Shown piece by piece: positions 15,135 to 23,427 of a DNA stretch of 33,188 nt. Made by a program: the position numbers and the translations under genes. Position 1 is the first letter of the stretch, and every line of letters begins with the position of its first letter. Source of the stretch: DASYRX01 sp035253645. Lineage in GTDB: Bacteria > Gemmatimonadota > Gemmatimonadetes > Gemmatimonadales > Gemmatimonadaceae. The notes beneath the pieces are model-generated. The model was not told the DNA's origin, did no database searches, and worked only from the letters and a program-made list of their open reading frames with translations. The stretch is from NCBI GenBank assembly GCA_035253645.1, contig DATFBW010000434.1, forward strand, positions 1 to 33,188, read 5' to 3'.

Positions 15135-17189
15135 CTACATAGCGGCCGCATCCCGCTTGTACTTCTGATACCAGCTCATCATGTACAACTGCGTGCGCAT
15201 GAAATTGCTCGGCCGCGAGCTCGTGCCGTGAAACTCGTTCTGGAAACGGAGCAGCGCAGTGGGGACGCCGCGCATCTTGAGGGCGACGTAGTACTCCTCG
15301 CTCTGTGCCATGGGCGTGCGCAGATCCAACTCGCCGGTCATGATCACCGTCGGTGTCGTCACATTGCCGACATACATCAATGACGATTGCTCGAGCCAGG
15401 CCTTCGGGTCCTCCCAGAACGGCTTCTCGAACCACGCGTGGCTAAAGAAGGGTACGTCCGCGGTGCCGGCAAATGAGATCCAGTTCATGACAGGACACCT
15501 AACGGCAGCCGCGGCAAAGCGGTTCGTATGCCCGATCACCCAGCTCGATAGCACGCCGCCGCCGCTGCAACCGCCAACGTACATGCGCGTCTGATCGACA
15601 TAGCCGCGCTTCACGACCGTATCGACACCCGCCATGAGATCATCGTAGTCCACGCCGGGGTACCGCTTGTTGATCGCGTTGCCGAAGTCGGTGCCGTAAC
15701 CAGTAGAGCCGCGCGGATTCGTGTACAACACGACGTAGCCGTTCGCGGCGAAGTTCTGGTACATGTAGCTGAAGCCGACGTTGTACATGCCGTGCGGCCC
15801 GCCGTGGATCTCCATGATCATCGGATACTTCTTGGCCGGATCAAAATTCGGCGGCTTGACGACCCAACCCTGCACGCGCGTGTTGTTTGTCGAGGCGTAC
15901 CAGATTTCTTCGAGCGCACCGAGTTTCTTGCCGGCGAGCATGTCCTCGTTCACACGCGTTAGGCGCGTGATGTTGCTGGGGGTCTTGAGGTCCCAGCGTA
16001 CGACGTCGGGGGGCTGCTGCGCCGATGTGAGGGCGCTCGCCACGACACCGTTGCGGGCGATCGTACCTAACGAGAGCAGATGGTTGCCGCTCGTGACGGG
16101 CCGCACGGCACCAGCGAGCGAGGCGAAGTGCACGTTGACGGTCCCGCGGTCGCCGGCGCTGAAGTACACGCCACTGTTATCCTGCGCCCATGTGATCTCG
16201 CCGACGTCACGGTCGAGGTTCGCCGATATCTTCTTCATGCCCGAACCGTCGCTGCGCATAACGAACAACTCACTCGTCTTGTACGTCTGGGGCGTGTACG
16301 CATAACCGGCGAACGCGATCCATTGCCCGTCGGGCGACACGACCGGACGCGTCCACGTGCCCCGCGCCGACGAGAGCTTGCGCGCGGTGCCCGTGGCCAC
16401 ATCCACGATGTTGATATCCGAGTCGCGGTAGTTCTTATCGCTTTCGGGACTCATGAGACCATCGAACACGAGCGCCTTGCCATCGCTCGTCCAGCTCCAG
16501 CCAACCGAACCAGGCTGGCCGTCGAAACGCGAACCGGCATTCCAATCGCCCTTCGTGATCTGTCGTGCTGTTCCACCATCGGCCGGCGCGACGAAGAGGT
16601 GCACGAACCCCGACTCGAGGAATCCGCGGCGGTCGGCGCGATAGTGCAGGTTGCTCACATAACGCGGAGCTGGTGTCCATTGCGCGCCAGTTGGAGCGGC
16701 GGGGAGGTCGATGGACCACGTGTTAGGCTTGGGCGTAAACATCGCGAAGCCGATCCACTTCCCATCCGGCGACCAGGCGATGTCGGTCGGATCGTGCTCG
16801 ACACGGGTGACCTGGCTGGTGGCCCCTTCGGCGTTCATCCACCTAACGAAGATCTGGTTCCCGCGAGGCTCGCCTTCGTTCACAAAGGCGATGCGTGTCC
16901 CGTCCGGTGACCAGACGGGGCTCGAGCCTTTCGCAAGGAATCGGTTCTCGGAGCCGTCAGCGTTCATGATCCATAGCGCCGATTCGAAGCGGTCCATTTG
17001 CTTGTTCACGTAGCGCCGCGTGTAGATGATGCGCGCTCCGTCGGGAGAGATCTTCACATCCCCAACAGTCTCGTAGTCGAGGTAATGATTGACCGTGAGG
17101 AGCGTATCCGACGGTTTTTCCTGCGCTCCGGCGGATAGCGCAGCGAGCGCGCCGAGAGCTACAACGAGACAAAGTCTTGAGGGATGCAT
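15135..17189 (-). CDS. Secreted S9 family prolyl-oligopeptidase-type peptidase
   Basis: A 684-residue exported serine peptidase. The start is the ATG at 17189, five bases after GAGG; a GTG two codons earlier (17195) is possible. The signal peptide is MHPSRLCLVVALGALAALSAGAQ. The N-terminal half is a WD40/TolB-like propeller with repeated SPDG/WSPDG turns (VKISPDGARIIY, PVWSPDGTRIAF, DIAWSPDGKWIGFA). The C-terminal alpha/beta-hydrolase domain has HGGPHGMY as the oxyanion region, the nucleophile Ser542 in GGCSGGG, the acid in GELDLRTP and the His in NEFHGT. It fits the acylaminoacyl-peptidase/dipeptidyl-peptidase group that cuts short peptides. The upstream M28 gene on the same strand is separated by a heptad inverted repeat. 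Confidence 0.93.
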   Translation of the reverse strand: MHPSRLCLVVALGALAALSAGAQEKPSDTLLTVNHYLDYETVGDVKISPDGARIIYTRRYVNKQMDRFESALWIMNADGSENRFLAKGSSPVWSPDGTRIAFVNEGEPRGNQIFVRWMNAEGATSQVTRVEHDPTDIAWSPDGKWIGFAMFTPKPNTWSIDLPAAPTGAQWTPAPRYVSNLHYRADRRGFLESGFVHLFVAPADGGTARQITKGDWNAGSRFDGQPGSVGWSWTSDGKALVFDGLMSPESDKNYRDSDINIVDVATGTARKLSSARGTWTRPVVSPDGQWIAFAGYAYTPQTYKTSELFVMRSDGSGMKKISANLDRDVGEITWAQDNSGVYFSAGDRGTVNVHFASLAGAVRPVTSGNHLLSLGTIARNGVVASALTSAQQPPDVVRWDLKTPSNITRLTRVNEDMLAGKKLGALEEIWYASTNNTRVQGWVVKPPNFDPAKKYPMIMEIHGGPHGMYNVGFSYMYQNFAANGYVVLYTNPRGSTGYGTDFGNAINKRYPGVDYDDLMAGVDTVVKRGYVDQTRMYVGGCSGGGVLSSWVIGHTNRFAAAAVRCPVMNWISFAGTADVPFFSHAWFEKPFWEDPKAWLEQSSLMYVGNVTTPTVIMTGELDLRTPMAQSEEYYVALKMRGVPTALLRFQNEFHGTSSRPSNFMRTQLYMMSWYQKYKRDAAAM

Positions 17190-17199
17190 TGGCACCTCA

Positions 17200-17314
17200 G
17201 GTCGAAGGTCAAAGGGCTAGGTCAAGGGTCAGAGGTCACAGGTCAAAGCAATGGAGTCGTTAGGGCGACTTGGAGGTGTCGTCACGTTGACCGTTGACCT
17301 TGGACCCCTGACCT
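17200..17314. repeat. Inverted repeat of GGTCANN heptads enclosing the M28 stop codon
   Basis: Left tract 17200-17247 holds GGTCGAA, GGTCAAA, GGGCTA (one base short), GGTCAAG, GGTCAGA, GGTCACA, GGTCAAA. Right tract 17287-17314 holds TTGACCG, TTGACCT, TGGACCC, CTGACCT. Arms 17219-17246 and 17287-17314 pair at 23 of 28 positions. The right arm lies inside the M28 coding region and the stop codon (17260-17262) falls in the loop. In minus direction it may attenuate read-through into the S9 gene. Confidence 0.7.
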
Positions 17315-18966
17315 GTTGTGTCGCGTTTGAATTCCACACCCGGCTTCCACGCGGGCCACGTATCGCCCTGCGCCACGCGATAACCAACTTCGACGAGGAG
17401 CCGAGCATCATCGACGGCACCGCTCAAATCCCAATCGGGTTTTACTTCGTCGGTCGGTTTGTGGTAATCGTTGTTTACGTATTCCTCGCGCTTCTGCTGC
17501 GAATATGTCGAGTCCTTGCCGATGTACTCGATTCCAGAGTCGATGTACAGCGCGGGCACGCCCTGCTTCGCGAATTCGAAGTGATCTGACCTGTAGAAGT
17601 ATCCCTTTTCGGGTTCCGGATCGGCGTTGACGTTGCGCTCCGTCGCGGTCGCCACGTCGTGTAAGACGTCATCGAGTGTAGAGTTGCCCAGGCCGATCAC
17701 CGTAATATCCGACGTCCGTCCCCACTGATTCACGCCATCGATATTGATGTTGGCCAACGTCTTGGCCAGAGGATACAACGGATTCTCGGCGTAATACTTC
17801 GCGCCTAACAAGCCTTTTTCTTCGGCCGTTACCGCAAGGAAAAGGATCGAGCGCTTGGGAGCTTCGGGCAGCTGTGTGAACGCTTCGGCGATCTCGAGCA
17901 TCTGTGCGACGCCGGATGCGTTATCGAGGGCGCCATTGAAGATCTGATCTCCTTCGCGAGTCGTGTCCCTGCCGAGATGATCCCAGTGCGCGGTGTACAC
18001 CACGTATTCATCGCGCAACGTCGAATCGGAACCTTCGAGTTTTGCGATGACATTACGCGACTGCAGCTGCCGGATTGTGTTCTTTATTCGAAACGTCGCT
18101 TTGGCGTTGAGCGCGACAGGTCGGAAGTCTTTGCTCAAGGCCGCGCGCTTGAGTGAATCGAAGTCGAAGCCCGCGGCGCTCAGCAACTCTTTCGTCTTGT
18201 CGAGCGTCATCCACGATTCGACCTGCACGCGCCTGTATGGCGCACCCGCTGCGCGTTTCACGTCGAGGTTCTCGCGTCCCCAACTCCCCTGCACGACTTC
18301 GTACGGATAGCCCGCAGGGCCGGTCTCATGTACGATGATGGCCGCCGCCGCCCCTTTCTCGCTGGCGATTTCGTATTTGTACGTCCAGCGCCCGTAATAT
18401 GTCATCGCGTTGCCGCGGAAGATCGCGCTGTCGAGCTGTGTGGAGTCGTTAGGCGATGCGATGGCAGGATCGTTGATGAGCATGACGATCGTTTTCCCGC
18501 GCACATCGACGTCCTTGTAGTCGTCCCATCCGTATTCCGGTGCGACGACCCCATATCCCACAAAGACGATGTCGGAATTGACGACATCGATCTGCGGCTG
18601 TTCGTGCCGCGACACGGCGACGTAGTCATCCGGAAAGCGTAGTGCGATCGCGTTGCCGCCCGCGGATATCGCCGCCGTCGGTGTTGCGGTGAAGCCGACC
18701 ATCTCCACGTTCTGAATGAACGAGCCATCCGGATTGCCAGGCGCCAGGCCCAACCGCTGAAATTCGCTCGTTAGGTACGCGACGGTGCTGTCTTCCCCAG
18801 GTGTCCCTGGCGCGCGCCCTTCGAACCCATCCGACGCAAGGCGCTGTGTGTGCCGCATGAGATCGTCAGTGGTGATGGATGCAAGAGCGGCGGAATCGAC
18901 AGCCGGCTGATCGGTTGTGGGGGAACACGCGCTGATGGCGCACAGGCCTATCAACAAATGGCGCAT
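17260..18966 (-). CDS. M28 family zinc aminopeptidase, lipoprotein
   Basis: A 568-residue envelope peptidase. From ATG 18966 it has a lipoprotein signal ending in ISAC (Cys14). A PA-type insert (IVFVGYGVVAPEYGWDDYKDVDVRGKTIVML...) precedes the catalytic domain, where the di-zinc ligands are seen as AHWDHLG (His327), GALDNASG (Asp348), TAEEKGLLG (Glu382/383), the NINIDGVNQWG Asp, and DYHKPTDE near the end. The frame is open to 19029, but the extra 21 residues come from a heptad tract (18971-19019), not a signal. The family ends near GYRVAQGDTWPAWKPGVEFKR; the last 17 residues (TTGQGSKVNGQRDDTSKSP region) are encoded by the GGTCANN repeat arm. The TAA stop is part of a CCTAACG word. Confidence 0.92.
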   Translation of the reverse strand: MRHLLIGLCAISACSPTTDQPAVDSAALASITTDDLMRHTQRLASDGFEGRAPGTPGEDSTVAYLTSEFQRLGLAPGNPDGSFIQNVEMVGFTATPTAAISAGGNAIALRFPDDYVAVSRHEQPQIDVVNSDIVFVGYGVVAPEYGWDDYKDVDVRGKTIVMLINDPAIASPNDSTQLDSAIFRGNAMTYYGRWTYKYEIASEKGAAAAIIVHETGPAGYPYEVVQGSWGRENLDVKRAAGAPYRRVQVESWMTLDKTKELLSAAGFDFDSLKRAALSKDFRPVALNAKATFRIKNTIRQLQSRNVIAKLEGSDSTLRDEYVVYTAHWDHLGRDTTREGDQIFNGALDNASGVAQMLEIAEAFTQLPEAPKRSILFLAVTAEEKGLLGAKYYAENPLYPLAKTLANINIDGVNQWGRTSDITVIGLGNSTLDDVLHDVATATERNVNADPEPEKGYFYRSDHFEFAKQGVPALYIDSGIEYIGKDSTYSQQKREEYVNNDYHKPTDEVKPDWDLSGAVDDARLLVEVGYRVAQGDTWPAWKPGVEFKRDTTGQGSKVNGQRDDTSKSP

Positions 18967-18970
18967 ATGA

Positions 18971-19019
18971 GGAGCGAGGAGCGAGGAGCTACTGACTGCG
19001 GACTGAAGACTGAAGACGG
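18971..19019. repeat. 7-bp-period array upstream of the M28 start, two word families in one phase
   Basis: Seven heptads in one phase: GGAGCGA, GGAGCGA, GGAGCTA, CTGACTG, CGGACTG, AAGACTG, AAGACGG. The GGAGCNN and GACTGNN families abut without a phase break. It sits in the 106-base divergent region between the M28 start (18966) and the DUF6496 start (19073). In the M28 transcript the units read CTCC-rich, so no Shine-Dalgarno sequence is formed on that side. Confidence 0.68.
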
Positions 19020-19072
19020 ATGGGCACACATTATGAAGCGGACGCCGCTTGTCCAGTTAGCACGGAGCACGC

Positions 19073-19309
19073 ATGGCTGCGCGAAAAAAAGGCGGTCGTC
19101 GCAAATACGGCAAAGCAGCGAGCAAAAGAGTCGAGAGCGCGATGCGGCGGCGCAAACGAGGGACTCTGAAAAGCGGTCCCGGCGGTAAAGGTGGGCGCGT
19201 GAAGAGTCGCAAGCAGGCGATCGCTATTGGTCTTTCCGAGGCACGCGAGAAGGGCGCAAAGGTCCCACAACGAAAGGGTGGTCGCGGCCGCTCGCGCCGT
19301 AAGAAATAG
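19073..19309 (+). CDS. Small basic DUF6496-type protein
   Basis: A 78-residue protein with about 28 Lys/Arg. The core (YGKAASKRVESAMRRRKRGT, then LKSGPGG, then VKSRKQAIAIGLSEAREKGA) matches small basic proteins annotated as DUF6496, whose SRKQAIAIxLSEAR segment is highly conserved. Such proteins are likely to bind nucleic acid, but no role is established. The ATG at 19073 has GGAG upstream (GGAGCACGC). Downstream 19310-19392 holds nothing I can identify; the lipoprotein trio follows on the same strand. Confidence 0.75.
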   Translation: MAARKKGGRRKYGKAASKRVESAMRRRKRGTLKSGPGGKGGRVKSRKQAIAIGLSEAREKGAKVPQRKGGRGRSRRKK

Positions 19310-19392
19310 GCAAAGTCCTAGCGCACATCGCAGGGCTAGCATTAGTTGTAGCTCATCTCCCCTTCACAACCAGCCTCCTAATCGAGGATCCC

Positions 19393-19839
19393 ATGAAGAA
19401 AGCGTTGCTACTGGCTGCGTTTATTGTCGCGTGTGGACCAAAAGAAGAACCCGCCGTTGATACGGCTGCTACTGCGGCACCCCCTGGGCTTACTGCCGCC
19501 GATCTGACGGGCACATTTACCGGCACCTCGTGGATCGAGGGCACTGACTCGGTCGCCAGCCGTTTCACCCTCATCAGCACTGACGGCGTGAACGGCAAGT
19601 TCATCGAAGAAGGGCAGAAGGACACAGTGACCTTCACGAGTGTGATCGACGGCGACAGCGCGGTTGCTACGTCCGCGCCCTACACGGATCAAATGCTGCC
19701 TAACAAGCCGCAGGTCACCTTCCGATCGGTTGCCCGGAAGCAGGGGGACAAGATCGCTGGGACAGCGGCGCTGATGCTCGTCAGCAAGCCGGATTCCGTC
19801 GTTGGCCGAGTACGTTGGGAGGCGACGAAGTCTCCGTAG
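19393..19839 (+). CDS. Paralogous small lipoprotein, copy 1 of 3
   Basis: A 148-residue lipoprotein: MKKALLLAAFIVACGP with lipobox Cys14, an Ala/Thr-rich linker, then one conserved beta domain of about 115 residues. Shared signatures are LTAADLTGTFTG, GTDSVASRFTLIS, DTVTFTSVIDGDSAVATSAPY, KPQVTFRSVARKQGDKI, and the ending MLVSKPDSVVGRVRWEATK. I recognise no named family; the LTAADLxGTWxG opening resembles lipocalin-like or META-type folds (inference only). It is the first and most divergent of three tandem copies. Start ATG with GAGG upstream. Confidence 0.78.
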   Translation: MKKALLLAAFIVACGPKEEPAVDTAATAAPPGLTAADLTGTFTGTSWIEGTDSVASRFTLISTDGVNGKFIEEGQKDTVTFTSVIDGDSAVATSAPYTDQMLPNKPQVTFRSVARKQGDKIAGTAALMLVSKPDSVVGRVRWEATKSP

Positions 19840-19869
19840 TAAGGCCGGACCTACTTTCGTGAGGTTGGT

Positions 19870-20325
19870 ATGAAAAGGTTGATGTTATTCGCGGTCGTGA
19901 TTGGCGCGTGCGGGCCGCGCGAGAACGCTGCCACTGACAGTGCAGGCATGACGGCAGCGACGGCACCCGCCGCACTCACCCCAGCGGATATCGCTGGCAC
20001 CTGGAACGGTGTCACGATGATGGAGACGGGCGACTCTGTGTTGGCGCGCTGGACGGTAATCAACCCGACCGGAACGGAAGGCAAGGGCGTGTTCGAAGGT
20101 TCAACGGACACCCTAACGCTGAGCCACACCTTCGACGCAGACAGCTTCGTGGCCACGACCACGCCGTACCGCGATCCCAACCTGCCAGGGCGGCCGCAGG
20201 TCACCACGCGCGCCGTCGGGAGGTTAGTGGCCGGGAAGCTGCTCGGCACGTCGACGACGATGCTGGTCAGCAAACCCGATTCGGTCGTTATGCGAAACCG
20301 GTGGGAAGCCACGAAGGCGCAATAG
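19870..20325 (+). CDS. Paralogous small lipoprotein, copy 2 of 3
   Basis: A 151-residue copy with lipobox VIGACG (Cys14) and the same domain: LTPADIAGTWNG, TGDSVLARWTVINPTGTEGKGVFEGSTDTLTLSHTFDADSFVATTTPY, RPQVTTRAVGRLVAGKL and MLVSKPDSVVMRNRWEATK. It is closer to copy 3 (the FEGSTDT block is shared) than to copy 1. It starts 30 bases after the copy 1 stop, with GAGG upstream. The TAG stop is directly followed by TTAGGCAC, so the dispersed word starts on the last base of the stop. Confidence 0.78.
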   Translation: MKRLMLFAVVIGACGPRENAATDSAGMTAATAPAALTPADIAGTWNGVTMMETGDSVLARWTVINPTGTEGKGVFEGSTDTLTLSHTFDADSFVATTTPYRDPNLPGRPQVTTRAVGRLVAGKLLGTSTTMLVSKPDSVVMRNRWEATKAQ

Positions 20326-20360
20326 TTAGGCACAGTTTCCTATTCACGTACGAGGGCTAC

Positions 20361-20819
20361 ATGAAAAGACTGATGCTGTTGGCGGCGGTGCTGTGCGCAT
20401 GCGGGCCCAGAGAAGATGCCGCGACCGACACAGCCGGCATGACTGCGGCAGCGGCGGGGCCTGCTGCGCTGACTGCGGCCGATCTGGCCGGCACCTGGAG
20501 CGGAGTCGATATGGCAGAGGGGAGCGATTCGGTGCTCGCTCGCTTCACCGTGATTAGTCCGACAGGGATGGACGCCAAGGCCGTTTTCGAGGGATCGACC
20601 GATACTGTTCAGGTCACGCACATGATCGATGCAGATAGCGTCGTCGCGACATCGGCGCCCTATCCGCATCCCACGTTGCGGGGGAAACCGCAGGTGACGT
20701 TCCGCGCGGTCGGCCGCATGCAGGGTGGAAAGCTCGTAGGCACCTCCCAGGAGATGCTCGTGAGCAAGCCGGACTCCGTCGTCTCGCGAACACGGTTCGA
20801 GCTGACGAAGACGGGGTAG
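20361..20819 (+). CDS. Paralogous small lipoprotein, copy 3 of 3
   Basis: A 152-residue copy with lipobox VLCACG (Cys14) and the same domain: LTAADLAGTWSGVDMAEGSDSVLARFTVISPTGMDAKAVFEGSTDTVQVTHMIDADSVVATSAPY, KPQVTFRAVGRMQGGKLVGTS and MLVSKPDSVVSRTRFELTK. The frame is open upstream to 20301, inside copy 2, but the ATG at 20361 has GAGGG upstream and begins the lipoprotein signal. A Rho-independent terminator at 20843 ends the trio before rtcB. Confidence 0.78.
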   Translation: MKRLMLLAAVLCACGPREDAATDTAGMTAAAAGPAALTAADLAGTWSGVDMAEGSDSVLARFTVISPTGMDAKAVFEGSTDTVQVTHMIDADSVVATSAPYPHPTLRGKPQVTFRAVGRMQGGKLVGTSQEMLVSKPDSVVSRTRFELTKTG

Positions 20820-20842
20820 TCAGTACAGCCACGTTAGGCACG

Positions 20843-20866
20843 AGGGCCGTCCTGACGGGCGGCCCT
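20843..20866 (+). terminator. Rho-independent terminator of the lipoprotein trio
   Basis: A 10-bp stem (7 bp AGGGCCG/CGGCCCT plus TCC/GGG with a wobble) closed by TGAC, then TTTGTTCTT. It lies 24 bases after the copy 3 stop and upstream of the rtcB ribosome site. A GTTAGGC word (20833-20839) sits between stop and stem, as in the 3121-3148 terminator. Confidence 0.8.
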
Positions 20867-20883
20867 TTGTTCTTGGAGCAGGA

Positions 20884-22110
20884 ATGCAGATCTTCGGGAC
20901 GCACGAACCGGCCACCCTCGCGCAACTGGAGGACGTCGCCTCGCGGGCGGAGCATGCGGCGCTCATGGCGGACGGCCACGTCGGCTACGTCATGCCGATC
21001 GGGGGTGTTGCGGCGTACCGGAACAAGGTGTCGGTCGTGGGTGTCGGGTTCGACATCGCGTGCGGAAACGCCGCCATCCGCACCGACCTCACGCTCGATG
21101 CGTTAGGCAGCGATCCGCACGAGCGCGCCGGCACGCTGCGCGCGATGGCGGACGAGATCGCGGCCAACGTGAGCTTTGGCATCGGCCGCAGCAACCGCGC
21201 CGACGATGCTCCCACCAACGACGCGCTTTTCTTGGCCGACGCGTGGGACGCGCTGCCACCCCGTGAACGCGAAGCGTTGCGCGAGAAGGCGCGCGCACAG
21301 CTGGGGACCGTCGGCTCGGGCAATCATTACATAGATGTATTCGCGGACGAAAATGACGCCCTCTGGGTAGGCGTGCACTTTGGCAGTCGCGGCTTCGGTC
21401 ATACGGTGGCCTCCGGATTCCTCGCGCTCAGCCAGGGAAAGCGATGGGGGGAGCGTGCCCCTGAACACGAAGTCCTGCTCGACCTTGCGGCGCCGATCGG
21501 CGAAGACTACTGGGCCCTCATGAACCTCGCGGGCCGCTATGCATATGCCGGGCGCGAGTGGGTCGCGCGCAAGGTCGTCGACTTGTTAGGCGGGCGCGAG
21601 CTGGAGCTCGTGCACAACCACCACAACTTTGCCTGGAAGGAAGTGCATAACGAGGCCGAATACGTCGTCGTGCGCAAGGGCGCCACGCCAGCTTTCCCCG
21701 GGCAGCTCGGTTTCGTCGGCGGATCGATGGGCGATGACGCGGTAATCGTGCGCGGCGCCGTCATCGACGATCCGGAAGACGAGCGGGCCGTTCTGCAACG
21801 CGGCGCTCTGCATTCCACCGTCCACGGAGCCGGGCGCGTCATGTCACGCACGGCAGCCGCCGGGAAACGACACCGCAAGACCGGCCGAGTGATACAGCCC
21901 GGAAGGCTCACTCCCGAGATGATGGAGGGTTGGATGCGCGCGAAGGGCATCATCCTCCGCGGTGGAGGATTGGACGAAGCACCGCAGGTCTACCGCCGTC
22001 TCGATGAGGTGCTCACGGCGCAGCGTGGCACCATCGAAGTGGTGCACACGCTGCGTCCATTGATCGTCGTCATGGCCGGGCCTAACGAATTCGACCCGTA
22101 CAAGGACTGA
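20884..22110 (+). CDS. rtcB: RtcB family RNA ligase
   Basis: A 408-residue protein with all RtcB blocks: DGHVGYVMPIGG near 30-41, GVGFDIACGN with Asp57 and Cys60 (usual GVGYDIGCGM), GSGNH with His148, VHFGSRGFGH with His165, NHHNFAWKE near 245-253, KGATPAFPGQ near 265-274, GSMGDD, and HGAGR with the nucleophile His314. RtcB joins 2',3'-cyclic phosphate or 3'-phosphate RNA ends to 5'-OH ends through a GMP-His intermediate with Mn. Length equals the Escherichia coli form. No archease or RtcA gene is next to it. GGAG lies ten bases before the ATG. The gene has a GCCTAACGA word close to its stop; both of its TTA codons are in TTAGGC. It converges on the susD-like gene, with three bases between stops. 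Confidence 0.9.
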   Translation: MQIFGTHEPATLAQLEDVASRAEHAALMADGHVGYVMPIGGVAAYRNKVSVVGVGFDIACGNAAIRTDLTLDALGSDPHERAGTLRAMADEIAANVSFGIGRSNRADDAPTNDALFLADAWDALPPREREALREKARAQLGTVGSGNHYIDVFADENDALWVGVHFGSRGFGHTVASGFLALSQGKRWGERAPEHEVLLDLAAPIGEDYWALMNLAGRYAYAGREWVARKVVDLLGGRELELVHNHHNFAWKEVHNEAEYVVVRKGATPAFPGQLGFVGGSMGDDAVIVRGAVIDDPEDERAVLQRGALHSTVHGAGRVMSRTAAAGKRHRKTGRVIQPGRLTPEMMEGWMRAKGIILRGGGLDEAPQVYRRLDEVLTAQRGTIEVVHTLRPLIVVMAGPNEFDPYKD

Positions 22111-22113
22111 CTG

Positions 22114-23412
22114 TTATTTCACGCCGCTGGTCTCCGCGAGCGGCAAGGGCCAGCAGTCCGCATTCGCGTTATACGTCTCGCCTGTCGTGCTCCCGGGATA
22201 CGCGCCTTTGGGGAACTCATCGACCTGATAGTATTTCTTGTAGCGTCGCAGGTCGCCTAACCGGTGATTGTCGAGGTAGAAATCACGTCGCCGCTGATCG
22301 CGCAGTTCCGCCATGAGGGCGGCGCCCGTCAATGCAACAGGCGCCTGCAGGCCCACAGCGCGCCGCGCGTTCACGAATGTGAGCGTCGACGCAACCGGTC
22401 CCTGTACCTCGGCGATTATGTATTGGGCTTCGAGGGAAGAAGCGATCCGCACAAACCCACCTTGCACGAAGTCCGCATCGACTACGGTATTGCTCCAGCT
22501 GCTGAACGATTCGGGCGACAGCGGCACGTTTGCGCGCGCGCCAGTCGCGATGCGCGGGATGCGCGGATCACCGACCATGGCCTGGAACGGCGTGTTCGCC
22601 AGCGAACCGGACGTGCTCGCCGTCAGGCGATTCCAGAACCAGTTGTTCTCGCGCGTCGAGTTCGTGGAGTAGTACGCGCGGAATTCAAAGTTGGCGGCCA
22701 CGAGCTGCGCGGTGGCGAGCGCCGCCTGCTGCTGATTCAGATCGAGTTGCGTGCGCGCCTTCCCGACGAGCGCGAAGTTACGGATGGAATCAGCGCCTAA
22801 CGCGGTCCGGTTATCCGGCGGATTGAGCGCCAGTGCCGCGGTTCGCGCGGCCGCCGCCACGGCGATCGCCTCGTCGTAACGTTCGATCGCTTTGGCGAAA
22901 AGCTCATCGGGAGGTATCGGATCGCCGCCGTCGATAGGCGTCGCGCACATCATCTCGCCAAGGAACGTGTACGAGTACGCGCCGTACACGAGCGTGCGCG
23001 CAAGGCGCAGATCGCGCGAGGCGCTGTCGCCGAGCAAGCGCTTGAGGCGGGCGGCACCGTCGTCGGCCATGAAACGCGTACGGTGCAGCGGCCCGTACAA
23101 GAACACGTTGAAGGTGCCGTTCACATCGGTCACGTTCCGTTGATCGATGAGCCCCTCTTCGAAAAAGACGGCCCGATTCCATAACTCGTCCGCGTACACC
23201 GCGTTCCACCACGCGATGTTTCCGAACATGGGCTGGAACTCACCGACGACGCTGTTTGGAATCAGACTGGCGTACCGCGGATCCTCCAGATCGTCGACGA
23301 TCACTGCTCCCGGGTTCTCGGCGGCGAGAAAGTCGTTGCAGCCTAACGAGGATGCGCTCAGCACCAGCATGGCGGCGGTCCAGCAGCGCACGCGAAGATT
23401 CTTATGCGACAT
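22114..23412 (-). CDS. SusD/RagB-like outer-membrane nutrient-binding lipoprotein
   Basis: A 432-residue lipoprotein with lipobox SLGC (Cys25) followed by NDFLAAENPGAV, the usual N-terminus after the lipid in SusD homologues. The middle is TPR-like and helical (FAKAIERYDEAIAVAAAA, KARTQLDLNQQQAALATAQLVAANFEF). The C-terminal ELRDQRRRDFYLDNHRLGDLRRYKKYY block is the diagnostic SusD signature. It lies 15 bases downstream of the SusC-like gene, so the two form one unit, and the proteins should form an outer-membrane lid-and-porter pair. The transported ligand is unknown; the small aromatic-rich loop before YYSTN could be involved. A CCTAACGA word is near the start. Confidence 0.88.
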   Translation of the reverse strand: MSHKNLRVRCWTAAMLVLSASSLGCNDFLAAENPGAVIVDDLEDPRYASLIPNSVVGEFQPMFGNIAWWNAVYADELWNRAVFFEEGLIDQRNVTDVNGTFNVFLYGPLHRTRFMADDGAARLKRLLGDSASRDLRLARTLVYGAYSYTFLGEMMCATPIDGGDPIPPDELFAKAIERYDEAIAVAAAARTAALALNPPDNRTALGADSIRNFALVGKARTQLDLNQQQAALATAQLVAANFEFRAYYSTNSTRENNWFWNRLTASTSGSLANTPFQAMVGDPRIPRIATGARANVPLSPESFSSWSNTVVDADFVQGGFVRIASSLEAQYIIAEVQGPVASTLTFVNARRAVGLQAPVALTGAALMAELRDQRRRDFYLDNHRLGDLRRYKKYYQVDEFPKGAYPGSTTGETYNANADCWPLPLAETSGVK

Positions 23413-23427
23413 TGTCGTGTCTCCGCG

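Noticed and set aside
16080..16910. A 276-residue plus-strand frame antisense to the S9 peptidase
   Set aside because: Rich in Arg, His and Gly with no domain; the minus-strand S9 frame is unambiguous.
18967..19029. Upstream extension of the M28 protein by 21 residues
   Set aside because: It is encoded by a heptad repeat array and precedes a proper lipoprotein signal; the start at 18966 is better.
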